In this document: positions 1 through 5,430 of the stretch, piece by piece
How positions within the stretch are numbered: position 1 is the first letter of the stretch
Layout: each line of letters opens with the position of its first letter
From: Candidatus Kapaibacterium sp.
Lineage (GTDB): Bacteria; Bacteroidota; Ignavibacteria; Kapaibacteriales; UBA2268
Length of the DNA: 5,430 bases
Direction: 5' to 3'
Assembly (NCBI GenBank): GCA_030835065.1
Contig: JAUQWR010000347.1
Location: forward strand, 1 to 5,430
Position numbers and translations under genes: made by a program
The notes under the pieces: generated by a model
What the model saw: only the letters and a program-made list of their open reading frames with translations
What the model was told of the DNA's origin: nothing
Database searches by the model: none

Positions 1-664
1 GCATAGATTTAGCAGTTGCATTATTACTTTTATTAAGAATATTTGCAACCAATTGCGCACCACCGGCTTGAGCTAAGTTTTGGGATAGAGTAGTTTCAGC
101 AATTTGATCCACCACATGTTCAATTTCAGAAACCAATTGAGGAGAAACCTTGCCAATAGTAGCAATTCTCATAATAGTTTCGCCTCGAAGGTCGTCTTTA
201 AATTCATTCAAAACTTCTGCCGATTGGTCTGGCGGAAGATGAGAAAGAATCAATGCAATAGTTTGTGGATGCTCTTTCGATAGAAAGCTTGCCAATTGTT
301 GTGGATCGGATTTCTTAAGAATATTAAAGCCGCGAACAGTAGTTAAAACTCTAATTTTTTCTATAATTTCGCGAGCTCTTTCCAAACCATAAGATTTTTC
401 CAACAATACCTGAGCATATTCCAAACCACCTTCAACCATATAAGAAGAAGCAGTCATCAATTGATAAAACTCTTCGATAACATCTTCGACTACATTTGGC
501 GATAAATCTCTTAAATTTGTGATTTCGACAGCAATCTGCTCTACTTCTTTCATATCGAGCTCTTTAAACACTTTAGCCGCAACTTCTACATCCATAGACA
601 TAAGTAGTACTGCTGCTTTTTGCTTGCCTGTAAGCTCACTTACCGATATTCTTTTCTTTCCCAT
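1..664 (-). CDS. fliG: Flagellar motor switch protein FliG, 3' end cut off by window edge
   Basis: FliG is the rotor protein on the cytoplasmic face of the MS ring. Its N-terminal domain holds the FliF tail, its middle domain binds FliM, and its C-terminal domain meets the stator for torque. Reading down from the ATG at 664 gives 221 uninterrupted codons to the window edge. The N-terminus (MGKKRISVSELTGKQKAAVL) has the usual FliG opening, in which a short lead precedes the LTGKQKAAVLLMS helix. The middle domain carries the hallmark EHPQ at residues 131-134, followed by TIALILSHLPPDQSAEVL. A GGAQLVANILN segment at 201-211 matches the linker region before the C-terminal domain. FliG is usually about 335-345 aa, so roughly the last 115 residues, including the charged torque helix, lie outside. 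The start is 34 nt after fliF; no clear Shine-Dalgarno sequence precedes it (AAAGCATTAGAT before ATG), but the alignment of the N-terminus supports this start over Met22 or Met24. It is the third gene of the fliEFG operon. Confidence 0.96.
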   Translation of the reverse strand, partial: MGKKRISVSELTGKQKAAVLLMSMDVEVAAKVFKELDMKEVEQIAVEITNLRDLSPNVVEDVIEEFYQLMTASSYMVEGGLEYAQVLLEKSYGLERAREIIEKIRVLTTVRGFNILKKSDPQQLASFLSKEHPQTIALILSHLPPDQSAEVLNEFKDDLRGETIMRIATIGKVSPQLVSEIEHVVDQIAETTLSQNLAQAGGAQLVANILNKSNNATAKSM

Positions 665-698
665 ATCTAATGCTTTATTTATTTAGTATCATTTTTTC

Positions 699-2462
699 TT
701 ATAATTTACCATCGAAATCTTGAGCTAGGAATAATCTAACTAAGCGAACAGCATCATCTGTCTGATCATCCATAAATTGCTCTACTCTTTCTTTAATTTC
801 AAGTTTCATCAAAGCTTCTTCTGTCATTTCAGGTGTTTCTATATCACCTAATGCCGCTTTTGCTCTATCTTGCAGATTTTGCCGATTTTCATCATCTTCT
901 TCTTCGTCAGATTCTAATTCGCCTTCAATTCTTTCACCTTCGAGCAGTAACTGTTCTGGTAATTCTGCAGGTAGAAGCAACAGATCATCTTCATCAAGCG
1001 AAAGCTCTTCCATTTCCTCATCAGCTTGTTCTTCTTCTTCATCATCTTCAACGTCAGGTAAAGCAAGATTTTTTGGATCTGGCAATCCCATCGCCAAACG
1101 TACTCTGCTCTTGACATACTTAGATTGAAGAAGACGATACATTATGAATATTGTTACCAGCATAGCTGCTACCAAACCAATCAGTTTCATCATATCTTTA
1201 TCTTTATACCATTCAACTGGCTGCATGTTATCTACTTCGTCTTGAAGCATAGAATTATCGAATGGCACATTCAATACAGATATCTGGTCGTTTCTGTTTG
1301 GATCATATCCCACTGCATTTTTTATTGCTAAAGTCAAATTATCCACTTCTTCCTTAGGGCGAGGAGTATATTGAAGCTTTTTCTGTCCGCCTACATCAAT
1401 AATTTTGCTTGTCCCATTTATCAATGCAGATACAGTCAATCTTTTTATATTACCGGTTTCCTGCACTATATGCTCTACCGATTTTGAAATTTCATAGTTC
1501 GATATTTGATTGGATTGGTTTTTCTCCTGATTCACTGCAGGATAGGATAATGAGTCTGAACTCTTGCTCTGATCAACAATATTTTGCTCACTCCTTACTA
1601 CTTGGCGTTCTGGATCGAAATCTGTTACAGTCTTCTCTACTTGAGTAAAGTCCAATTCTGCATTGACTTTTACTTTTGCATTTTCTGTACCCAACACACC
1701 ATCTAATAATGATTGTACTTTATCAGAAATGTGTTGTTCCACTTTTTGCTGTATATCATGCTGAGTAGCTGTTAGTCCGGCTACAGTACTTTCGTCCATT
1801 GGAGCTTCAGACAAAATTTTGCCACGACTATCCACAACCGTTACTTTTTCATTAGGGAGCCCTTCCACCGAACTCGAAACAAGATTTTGAATACCTTCGA
1901 TACTAATCTTGCTCATACTTCTACCTGATTTCAGATGCAAAATCACAGAAGCAGTTGGTGGTTTTTCGTCTTTTTTAAATAATGCTTTTTCAGGAATAAC
2001 AATATGAACTCTTACTTTTTTTACTTCGTCCATCGAAGAAATAGTACGAGCCAATTCACCTTCCAAAGCACGGCGATAATTCAACTTTTGGACAAACTCA
2101 GACATACCAAGATTAGTCTTATCAAACAACTCATACCCCACACTGCTTTCTTCTGGCAAACCTTGAGAAGCAAGATCAAGCCTTACGTCGTATAGTTTAG
2201 TCTTATCTACTAATATTGTAGATCCATTCTCTTCGAGTTTATATTCGATTTGCTTAGCTTTAAGACTTTCAACAATTTTTCCGGCATCCGCAGCTTCTAA
2301 CGAGTTATAAAGCACAGCATATTCGGTATCTTTGCTAGTAGCAAGAATAAAGACCAAACCAAGAACCACAGCAGCAATCGCAGCAGCAGCAATTATTTTT
2401 TGCAATCTGCTAAGTCTTTGGTAAAAAACTTTTGTTTGATTTATTATATTGTTATCAGCCAT
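699..2462 (-). CDS. fliF: Flagellar MS-ring protein FliF
   Basis: FliF (587 aa) multimerises in the inner membrane to form the MS ring, the base on which the export apparatus, rod and C-ring assemble. The order of parts is typical. There is a short cytoplasmic N-terminus, a first membrane helix at about residues 22-42, and a periplasmic YscJ/FliF ring-building domain at about 45-220, with the conserved stretch EGELARTISSMDEVKKVRVH at 134-153. The FliF C-terminal periplasmic domain follows at about 230-410, including YEISKSVEHIVQETG at 323-337. A second membrane helix at about 425-445 leads to a cytoplasmic tail. The last 40 residues (KERVEQFMDDQTDDAVRLVR, 557-576, then LFLAQDF) look like the amphipathic FliG-binding segment. 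The tail is unusual: residues 470-527 contain 31 Asp/Glu out of 58. The protein is slightly longer than the common 530-570 aa, largely because of this linker. Start ATG at 2462 lies 54 nt after fliE with a weak GGA ribosome site. Confidence 0.98.
   Translation of the reverse strand: MADNNIINQTKVFYQRLSRLQKIIAAAAIAAVVLGLVFILATSKDTEYAVLYNSLEAADAGKIVESLKAKQIEYKLEENGSTILVDKTKLYDVRLDLASQGLPEESSVGYELFDKTNLGMSEFVQKLNYRRALEGELARTISSMDEVKKVRVHIVIPEKALFKKDEKPPTASVILHLKSGRSMSKISIEGIQNLVSSSVEGLPNEKVTVVDSRGKILSEAPMDESTVAGLTATQHDIQQKVEQHISDKVQSLLDGVLGTENAKVKVNAELDFTQVEKTVTDFDPERQVVRSEQNIVDQSKSSDSLSYPAVNQEKNQSNQISNYEISKSVEHIVQETGNIKRLTVSALINGTSKIIDVGGQKKLQYTPRPKEEVDNLTLAIKNAVGYDPNRNDQISVLNVPFDNSMLQDEVDNMQPVEWYKDKDMMKLIGLVAAMLVTIFIMYRLLQSKYVKSRVRLAMGLPDPKNLALPDVEDDEEEEQADEEMEELSLDEDDLLLLPAELPEQLLLEGERIEGELESDEEEDDENRQNLQDRAKAALGDIETPEMTEEALMKLEIKERVEQFMDDQTDDAVRLVRLFLAQDFDGKL
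882..1055 (-). other. Acidic low-complexity linker in the FliF cytoplasmic tail
   Basis: This part of fliF encodes residues 470-527, between the second membrane helix and the C-terminal FliG-binding segment. By direct count 31 of 58 residues are Asp or Glu, in two clusters (about 470-493 and 513-525) separated by a Leu-rich piece (LLLLPAELPEQLLLEGER, about 494-511). The coding strand is accordingly rich in GAA/GAT codons, seen on the plus strand as tct/tcatc runs. Such composition predicts a disordered, highly charged tether. Its functional meaning is inferred, not shown. Confidence 0.85.
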
Positions 2463-2466
2463 TTTT

Positions 2467-2471
2467 CATCC
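2467..2471 (-). promoter_or_regulatory. Weak ribosome binding site of fliF
   Basis: Read on the minus strand the sequence before the fliF ATG is TTTTGGATGAAAA. Only a GGA core with 6 nt spacing resembles a Shine-Dalgarno sequence, clearly weaker than that of fliE or purC. The fliF start is supported mainly by the N-terminal charge and membrane-helix layout of the protein. The rest of the 54-nt fliE-fliF gap shows no terminator or convincing promoter. Confidence 0.4.
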
Positions 2472-2516
2472 AAAATTATTGATTAAAATGCTTATCATGG
2501 CGAATATTATCCACCA

Positions 2517-2822
2517 TTAAACTTGCATTCTCATTACTTCTCTATATAAGTCCAGACCTTTGTTTCGCAATTCCATCAGCAATTGAAATGATGTTTTTGC
2601 CTTTTGGGCAGATATCATAACATCATGTATATCAACGGGTTCGCCTTTAATCAGTTTTTCTATTTGATCTTTAGATTCAACTTGGAGATTATTGACATCA
2701 TCAATAAAACCTTTCACGGTTTCTGCAAAGTTAGCATCTCCGACAGGCTTGGCTTGATCGCCGTATTTCTGCTGTACTAAAGGCAGATGCCGTCTGCTCG
2801 GTTCTAATTCATTTACAACCAT
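2517..2822 (-). CDS. fliE: Flagellar hook-basal body protein FliE
   Basis: FliE (101 aa, normal length for the family) is a small exported component that joins the MS ring to the proximal rod. The C-terminal half is diagnostic: GEPVDIHDVMISAQKAKTSF at about residues 60-79, then a helix ending in LYREVMRMQV at the very C-terminus, the classic FliE ending (family form about EIMRMQV). The N-terminal third (MVVNELEPSRRHLPLVQQKY) is not conserved, as is usual for this protein, and it has no cleavable signal peptide, consistent with export through the flagellar type III apparatus. Start ATG at 2822 is supported by a good ribosome site (AAAGGA, 7 nt spacer). It appears to be the first gene of a fliE-fliF-fliG operon. 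Its customary upstream partners flgB and flgC are absent; the preceding gene is purC, separated by a terminator. Confidence 0.96.
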   Translation of the reverse strand: MVVNELEPSRRHLPLVQQKYGDQAKPVGDANFAETVKGFIDDVNNLQVESKDQIEKLIKGEPVDIHDVMISAQKAKTSFQLLMELRNKGLDLYREVMRMQV

Positions 2823-2829
2823 TGGTGAA

Positions 2830-2835
2830 TCCTTT
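2830..2835 (-). promoter_or_regulatory. Ribosome binding site of fliE
   Basis: On the minus strand AAAGGA lies 7 nt before the fliE ATG (GAAAGGATTCACCA then ATG). This is a well-placed Shine-Dalgarno sequence and fixes the fliE start at 2822. Confidence 0.8.
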
Positions 2836-2866
2836 CACATTTATTCCATAAATTCATAATGAACAT

Positions 2867-2882
2867 TACAATATTCATTCCA
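2867..2882 (-). promoter_or_regulatory. Possible sigma54-like site upstream of fliE (weak)
   Basis: The minus strand reads TGGAATGAATATTGTA, which can be compared with the sigma54 consensus TGGCACG-N4-TTGC-W. The GG of the -24 element is present and is followed after 10 nt by GT instead of the invariant-like GC. Five of seven -24 bases and three of four -12 bases agree. Flagellar basal-body operons are often sigma54-dependent, which is the only other reason to list it. The deviation at the -12 GC makes it doubtful, and it overlaps the end of the sigma70-type candidate. Confidence 0.2.
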
Positions 2883-2885
2883 AAT

Positions 2886-2913
2886 TTTATATCAGGTTGG
2901 CTTACTGCATCAA
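2886..2913 (-). promoter_or_regulatory. Candidate sigma70-type promoter for the fliEFG operon
   Basis: On the minus strand TTGATG (2908-2913) is followed after 16 nt by TATAAA (2886-2891), matching 4/6 and 5/6 bases of the -35 and -10 consensus. An AT-rich stretch precedes it. It would start transcription around 2875-2880, giving a leader of roughly 55 nt before fliE. A promoter is expected here because a strong terminator ends the purHC transcript upstream. AT-rich DNA yields such matches by chance, so this is only a candidate. A Bacteroidota-type reading (TTTG, 19 nt, TA) also fits partly, but the full TAnnTTTG -7 box is not met. Confidence 0.4.
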
Positions 2914-2988
2914 AGTATTTGAAAAATTGATGATATTAATATTCAAGTTTTTTCTGAGTAATGATTATCTCAATTGTGATATTCAAGC

Positions 2989-3023
2989 AAAAAAAAACCT
3001 TCTAAATCAATATTTAGAAGGTT
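2989..3023 (-). terminator. Intrinsic terminator after purC
   Basis: On the minus strand AACCTTCTAAAT (3012-3023) pairs perfectly with ATTTAGAAGGTT (2996-3007) around a 4-nt loop ATTG. The stem runs directly into a run of nine T residues (2989-2997, the first two shared with the stem), then GC. It begins about 25 nt after the purC stop codon. There is no comparable T run on the plus-strand side, so it acts only in the purC direction. It separates the purine unit from the flagellar operon. Confidence 0.92.
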
Positions 3024-3048
3024 AATGAATTCACAAATAGTATCTATT

Positions 3049-3936
3049 TTAAAACTCTTTACCAGTAATCAAAAAATAAGCTTGCTTATATTTATCTAAA
3101 GTGCCATTGATAATCGAATCTGGTAATTTGGGAGCAGGAGCCTGCTTATTCCAATCACAAGTTTCGAGATAATCTCTCAATATTTGCTTATCAAAATTTG
3201 TTTGAGCTTTGCCTGGTTGATAATTTTCTTTTAACCAAAATCTTGAAGAGTCTGGAGTCAATGCTTCATCAATCAAAATCAAACTACCATCGGGCAATCT
3301 GCCAAATTCAAATTTAGTATCAGCCAAAATAATACCTCTTTGGCTCATATATTCTTCGGCATAAGAGTAAAGTTTGATAGCAATATCCCTTAGATAAATT
3401 GCTGTATCGCTTCCAAGAATTTCCGAACATCTTTCGAAATTGATATTTTCATCGTGTCCTTCATCTTCTTTAGTTGCCGGGGTAAAAATTGGTTCTGGAA
3501 GTTTTTCAAATTCTTTCAAGCCACTTGCAATAGGTATTCCGCATATAGTTTGATTTTGGCAATATTCTTTCCAGCCAGAGCCGGCAATATACCCTCTAAC
3601 AACAAACTCAACCGGCAGAGGAGTACATTTTTTGACTAGCATAGATCTTCCATCTAAATCATCTTTATACTTATGACAGATTGAAGGAAATTCATCAATA
3701 TTTGTACTAATCAAATGATTATCTATAATATGCTTAGTATTCTCAAACCAAAAGCTTGAAATTCGAGAAAGAATCTTACCTTTTTCTGGTACTGCTTCTT
3801 CCATAATAACATCAAAAGCGGAAATTCTATCGCTGGCAACAAATAGCAAAGCTTCGCCCAAATCATAAACATCTCTTACCTTGCCGCGTCTTGCCAGTTT
3901 TATATCATTAAATTCTGTATATTTGACAGTACTCAT
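3049..3936 (-). CDS. purC: Phosphoribosylaminoimidazole-succinocarboxamide synthase (SAICAR synthase)
   Basis: PurC joins CAIR and L-aspartate with ATP to form SAICAR in de novo purine synthesis, in the cytoplasm. The 295-aa product belongs to the longer form of the family (the E. coli enzyme is about 237 aa; the yeast-like form is near 300). Both family signatures are visible: LPVEFVVRGYIAGSG at residues 107-121 and LADTKFEFG at 204-212, followed by LILIDEALTPDSSRFW at 219-234. The N-terminal GKVRDVYDLG (18-27) and SDRISAFDVIM (35-45) are the expected nucleotide-binding start of the fold. All appear intact. Start ATG at 3936 follows the purH stop by 15 nt and has a GAGGA ribosome site, so it is probably co-transcribed with purH. 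A terminator follows at once. Confidence 0.98.
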   Translation of the reverse strand: MSTVKYTEFNDIKLARRGKVRDVYDLGEALLFVASDRISAFDVIMEEAVPEKGKILSRISSFWFENTKHIIDNHLISTNIDEFPSICHKYKDDLDGRSMLVKKCTPLPVEFVVRGYIAGSGWKEYCQNQTICGIPIASGLKEFEKLPEPIFTPATKEDEGHDENINFERCSEILGSDTAIYLRDIAIKLYSYAEEYMSQRGIILADTKFEFGRLPDGSLILIDEALTPDSSRFWLKENYQPGKAQTNFDKQILRDYLETCDWNKQAPAPKLPDSIINGTLDKYKQAYFLITGKEF

Positions 3937-3940
3937 TATA

Positions 3941-3945
3941 TCCTC
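3941..3945 (-). promoter_or_regulatory. Ribosome binding site of purC
   Basis: The minus strand reads TTTGAGGATATA before the purC ATG: GAGGA with a 4-nt spacer, inside the 15-nt purH-purC gap. It supports the start at 3936 and translation from a shared purHC message. Confidence 0.75.
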
Positions 3946-3951
3946 AAATTA

Positions 3952-5430
3952 TTAATGTCTAAAGTGGCGCATTCCGGTGAATATCATAGCCAATCCATGT
4001 TCGTCAGCTGCTTTGATTACTTCTTCGTCACGAACAGATCCGCCTGGCTGAATAACTGCTGTCGCACCTGCTTCAACTGCTTGAAGCACACCATCGGCAA
4101 ATGGGAAAAATGCATCAGAGCAAATAACAGAACCCTTCAAATCAAGTCCATTTAATTTTGCTTTTTCTACAGCGATTCTTGATGAATCTACTCTCGACAT
4201 TTGTCCGGCACCAATTGCTAATGTTCTATCTCTTCCGGTGTATACAATTGCATTAGACTTGACATGCTTGCAAATCTTCCAACCAAACATCATGGCTTCG
4301 AGTTCTTCTGCTGTTGGTTTGCGTTTTGTAACTACCTTCAATTCCTTTTCATCAATCAATAATTTATCGGCTTCCTGCACTAATATTCCGCCTGTTACTG
4401 ATCTGATATCCAATTGAATTGCGGCACGCATTTTATCAAAATCTGCAACAATCAATCTTCTGTCTTTTTTCTTAGTAAGCAATTCAAGAGCATCTTCTGT
4501 AAATTGCGGAGCAATCAATACTTCGGTAAATAATCCATGAATAGTCTCTGCAGCTTCTTTATCAACAATTCTATTCATAGCAATAATACCACCGAATGGA
4601 GAAACATTATCTGTCGCAAATGCTTTATTATAAGCATCACTTAGGCTTACTCCTATAGCAGCACCGCATGGATTAGTATGTTTAATAATTGCACATGCCG
4701 GCTCTTCAAATTCAAGAATTAATTGAGAAGCAGCATTTATATCTAATATATTATTAAACGACAATTCCTTACCATGTAATTTATCGAAGATTCTAAAGAA
4801 ATCTCCATATAACGCTGCTTTTTGATGTGGATTTTCGCCATAACGCAAGCTTTGTGCTAAATTGCCTGTTACAGTAAATGTTTCTGGAATTTCAATTTTA
4901 TTATATTTATTGAAATATATGCTTATAAGTGTATCATATCTTGATGTGTGGGCAAATACTTCGCCGGCTAATAATGCACGGTATGATTCAGGAATCATAC
5001 AATTATTATTGTCTAAGAAATCAATTAACTCAGGATATCTGTCTGGATTTACAATTACCGCTGTCCATTTATAATTTTTTGCAGATGAGCGGAGCATTGT
5101 AGGTCCACCTATATCAATATTTTCAATCAACTCAGGATGAGTCGAGTTTGGATTGTTTAAAGTCTTTTCGAAGGGATAAAGATTGACCACTAAAAGATCA
5201 ATAGATTCCAAATTGTGCTCTTTCATCTGGGCAATATGCGATTCTTCGCCCAAATCGGCAAGTAATCCGGCATGAACTATTGGATGAAGAGTTTTTACCC
5301 TGCCATCTAAAATCTCCGGGTAGCCTGTGAGCTGACTTACGGTTTTCACATTAATTCCGGCTTCATTCAATGCCTTGTATGTTCCGCCAGTCGAAAAAAT
5401 TTCGATATTATGCTCTTCGAGCTTTTTTGC
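3952..5430 (-). CDS. purH: Bifunctional AICAR transformylase / IMP cyclohydrolase PurH, 5' end cut off by window edge
   Basis: PurH formylates AICAR with 10-formyl-THF and closes the ring to IMP, the last two steps of de novo purine synthesis. The frame is open to the right edge, giving 492 visible codons. The ATG at 5370 is internal, because the 20 codons before it encode family sequence ([19 protein letters not shown]). With family length about 510-530 aa, some 15-25 N-terminal residues are missing. Numbered from the first visible codon, the cyclohydrolase domain has DGRVKTLHP (42-50) and NLYPF (83-87). Its Lys46, Tyr85, Asp106 and Lys118 sit where the human enzyme has Lys66, Tyr104, Asp125 and Lys137. 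The transformylase domain has [11 protein letters not shown] (193-203), [10 protein letters not shown] with the catalytic Lys250-His251, DNVSPFGG (274-281), [11 protein letters not shown] and [11 protein letters not shown]. It ends with the canonical GMRHFRH. purC follows 15 nt downstream. Confidence 0.98.
   Translation of the reverse strand, partial: AKKLEEHNIEIFSTGGTYKALNEAGINVKTVSQLTGYPEILDGRVKTLHPIVHAGLLADLGEESHIAQMKEHNLESIDLLVVNLYPFEKTLNNPNSTHPELIENIDIGGPTMLRSSAKNYKWTAVIVNPDRYPELIDFLDNNNCMIPESYRALLAGEVFAHTSRYDTLISIYFNKYNKIEIPETFTVTGNLAQSLRYGENPHQKAALYGDFFRIFDKLHGKELSFNNILDINAASQLILEFEEPACAIIKHTNPCGAAIGVSLSDAYNKAFATDNVSPFGGIIAMNRIVDKEAAETIHGLFTEVLIAPQFTEDALELLTKKKDRRLIVADFDKMRAAIQLDIRSVTGGILVQEADKLLIDEKELKVVTKRKPTAEELEAMMFGWKICKHVKSNAIVYTGRDRTLAIGAGQMSRVDSSRIAVEKAKLNGLDLKGSVICSDAFFPFADGVLQAVEAGATAVIQPGGSVRDEEVIKAADEHGLAMIFTGMRHFRH

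Noticed and set aside
833..1114. Plus-strand 93-codon open frame and a minus-strand 67-codon frame (914-1117) inside fliF
   Set aside because: Both overlap the acidic low-complexity part of fliF, where GAA/GAT-rich codons remove stops from other frames. Their products (Leu/His-rich and Lys/Leu-rich) resemble no protein family I know and have no ribosome site support.
1125..2195. Several plus-strand open frames of 63-79 codons antisense to fliF
   Set aside because: Aromatic-rich shadow frames opposite a clearly conserved gene, with no start signals or recognisable domains.
2463..2516. Possible hairpin or promoter in the fliE-fliF gap
   Set aside because: Only short, weak complementarity and no T run or paired -35/-10 boxes; it is best read as an ordinary intra-operon spacer.
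2953..2973. Imperfect palindrome around ctgagtaatgattatctcaa upstream of fliE
   Set aside because: Only the outer GAG/CTC triplets and scattered inner bases pair; too weak to call an operator.
3454..5074. Plus-strand open frames of 61-70 codons antisense to purC and purH
   Set aside because: They lie wholly within conserved genes, have no recognisable protein features and are expected by chance at this length.
5368..5370. ATG at 5370 as the start of purH
   Set aside because: The frame continues upstream to the window edge with conserved PurH sequence including STGGT, so this Met is internal and the true start lies outside the window.
1..5430. A hidden novel system, mobile element, CRISPR array or RNA gene
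   Set aside because: Five well-known conserved genes fill nearly all of the window, with one 226-bp gap explained by a terminator and leader. I saw no tandem repeats, terminal inverted repeats, transposase fragments or tRNA-like folds.

Overview
The window is an ordinary, compact, AT-rich bacterial chromosome segment in which every recognisable gene lies on the minus strand. Transcription therefore runs from high to low coordinates: purH (5' end cut off at the right edge), purC, fliE, fliF, fliG (3' end cut off at the left edge). The genes are full-length where they can be checked, have intact diagnostic motifs, and show no frameshifts, insertion sequences, CRISPR arrays, tRNAs or rRNAs. The longest gene-free stretch is the 226 bp between purC and fliE.

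Right part (about 2989-5430): the end of a purine biosynthesis unit. PurH (AICAR transformylase/IMP cyclohydrolase, last two steps to IMP) is followed after 15 nt by PurC (SAICAR synthase). The close spacing and a good Shine-Dalgarno sequence suggest co-transcription. About 25 nt after purC a perfect 12-bp hairpin followed by a T run forms a clear intrinsic terminator for this unit.

Left part (1-2822): the start of a flagellar basal-body operon, fliE-fliF-fliG. FliE is the rod/MS-ring adaptor, FliF the MS ring, and FliG the rotor/switch protein that binds the cytoplasmic tail of FliF. The three genes are separated by 54 and 34 nt and are probably one transcript. The upstream purC terminator implies a separate promoter in the 166 bp before fliE. 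I see one sigma70-type candidate and one weak sigma54-like candidate there, neither proven. The usual partners flgB and flgC are not directly upstream of fliE.

Organism: a flagellated, probably Gram-negative-type bacterium with low G+C. The long-form PurC (295 aa), low G+C and weak Shine-Dalgarno sites at fliF and fliG would fit the Bacteroidota/Ignavibacteria-Kapabacteria side of the tree, but this is a guess from general impression and not a placement. The most distinctive feature is an unusually acidic, low-complexity linker in the FliF cytoplasmic tail. I found no convincing undescribed biological system here.
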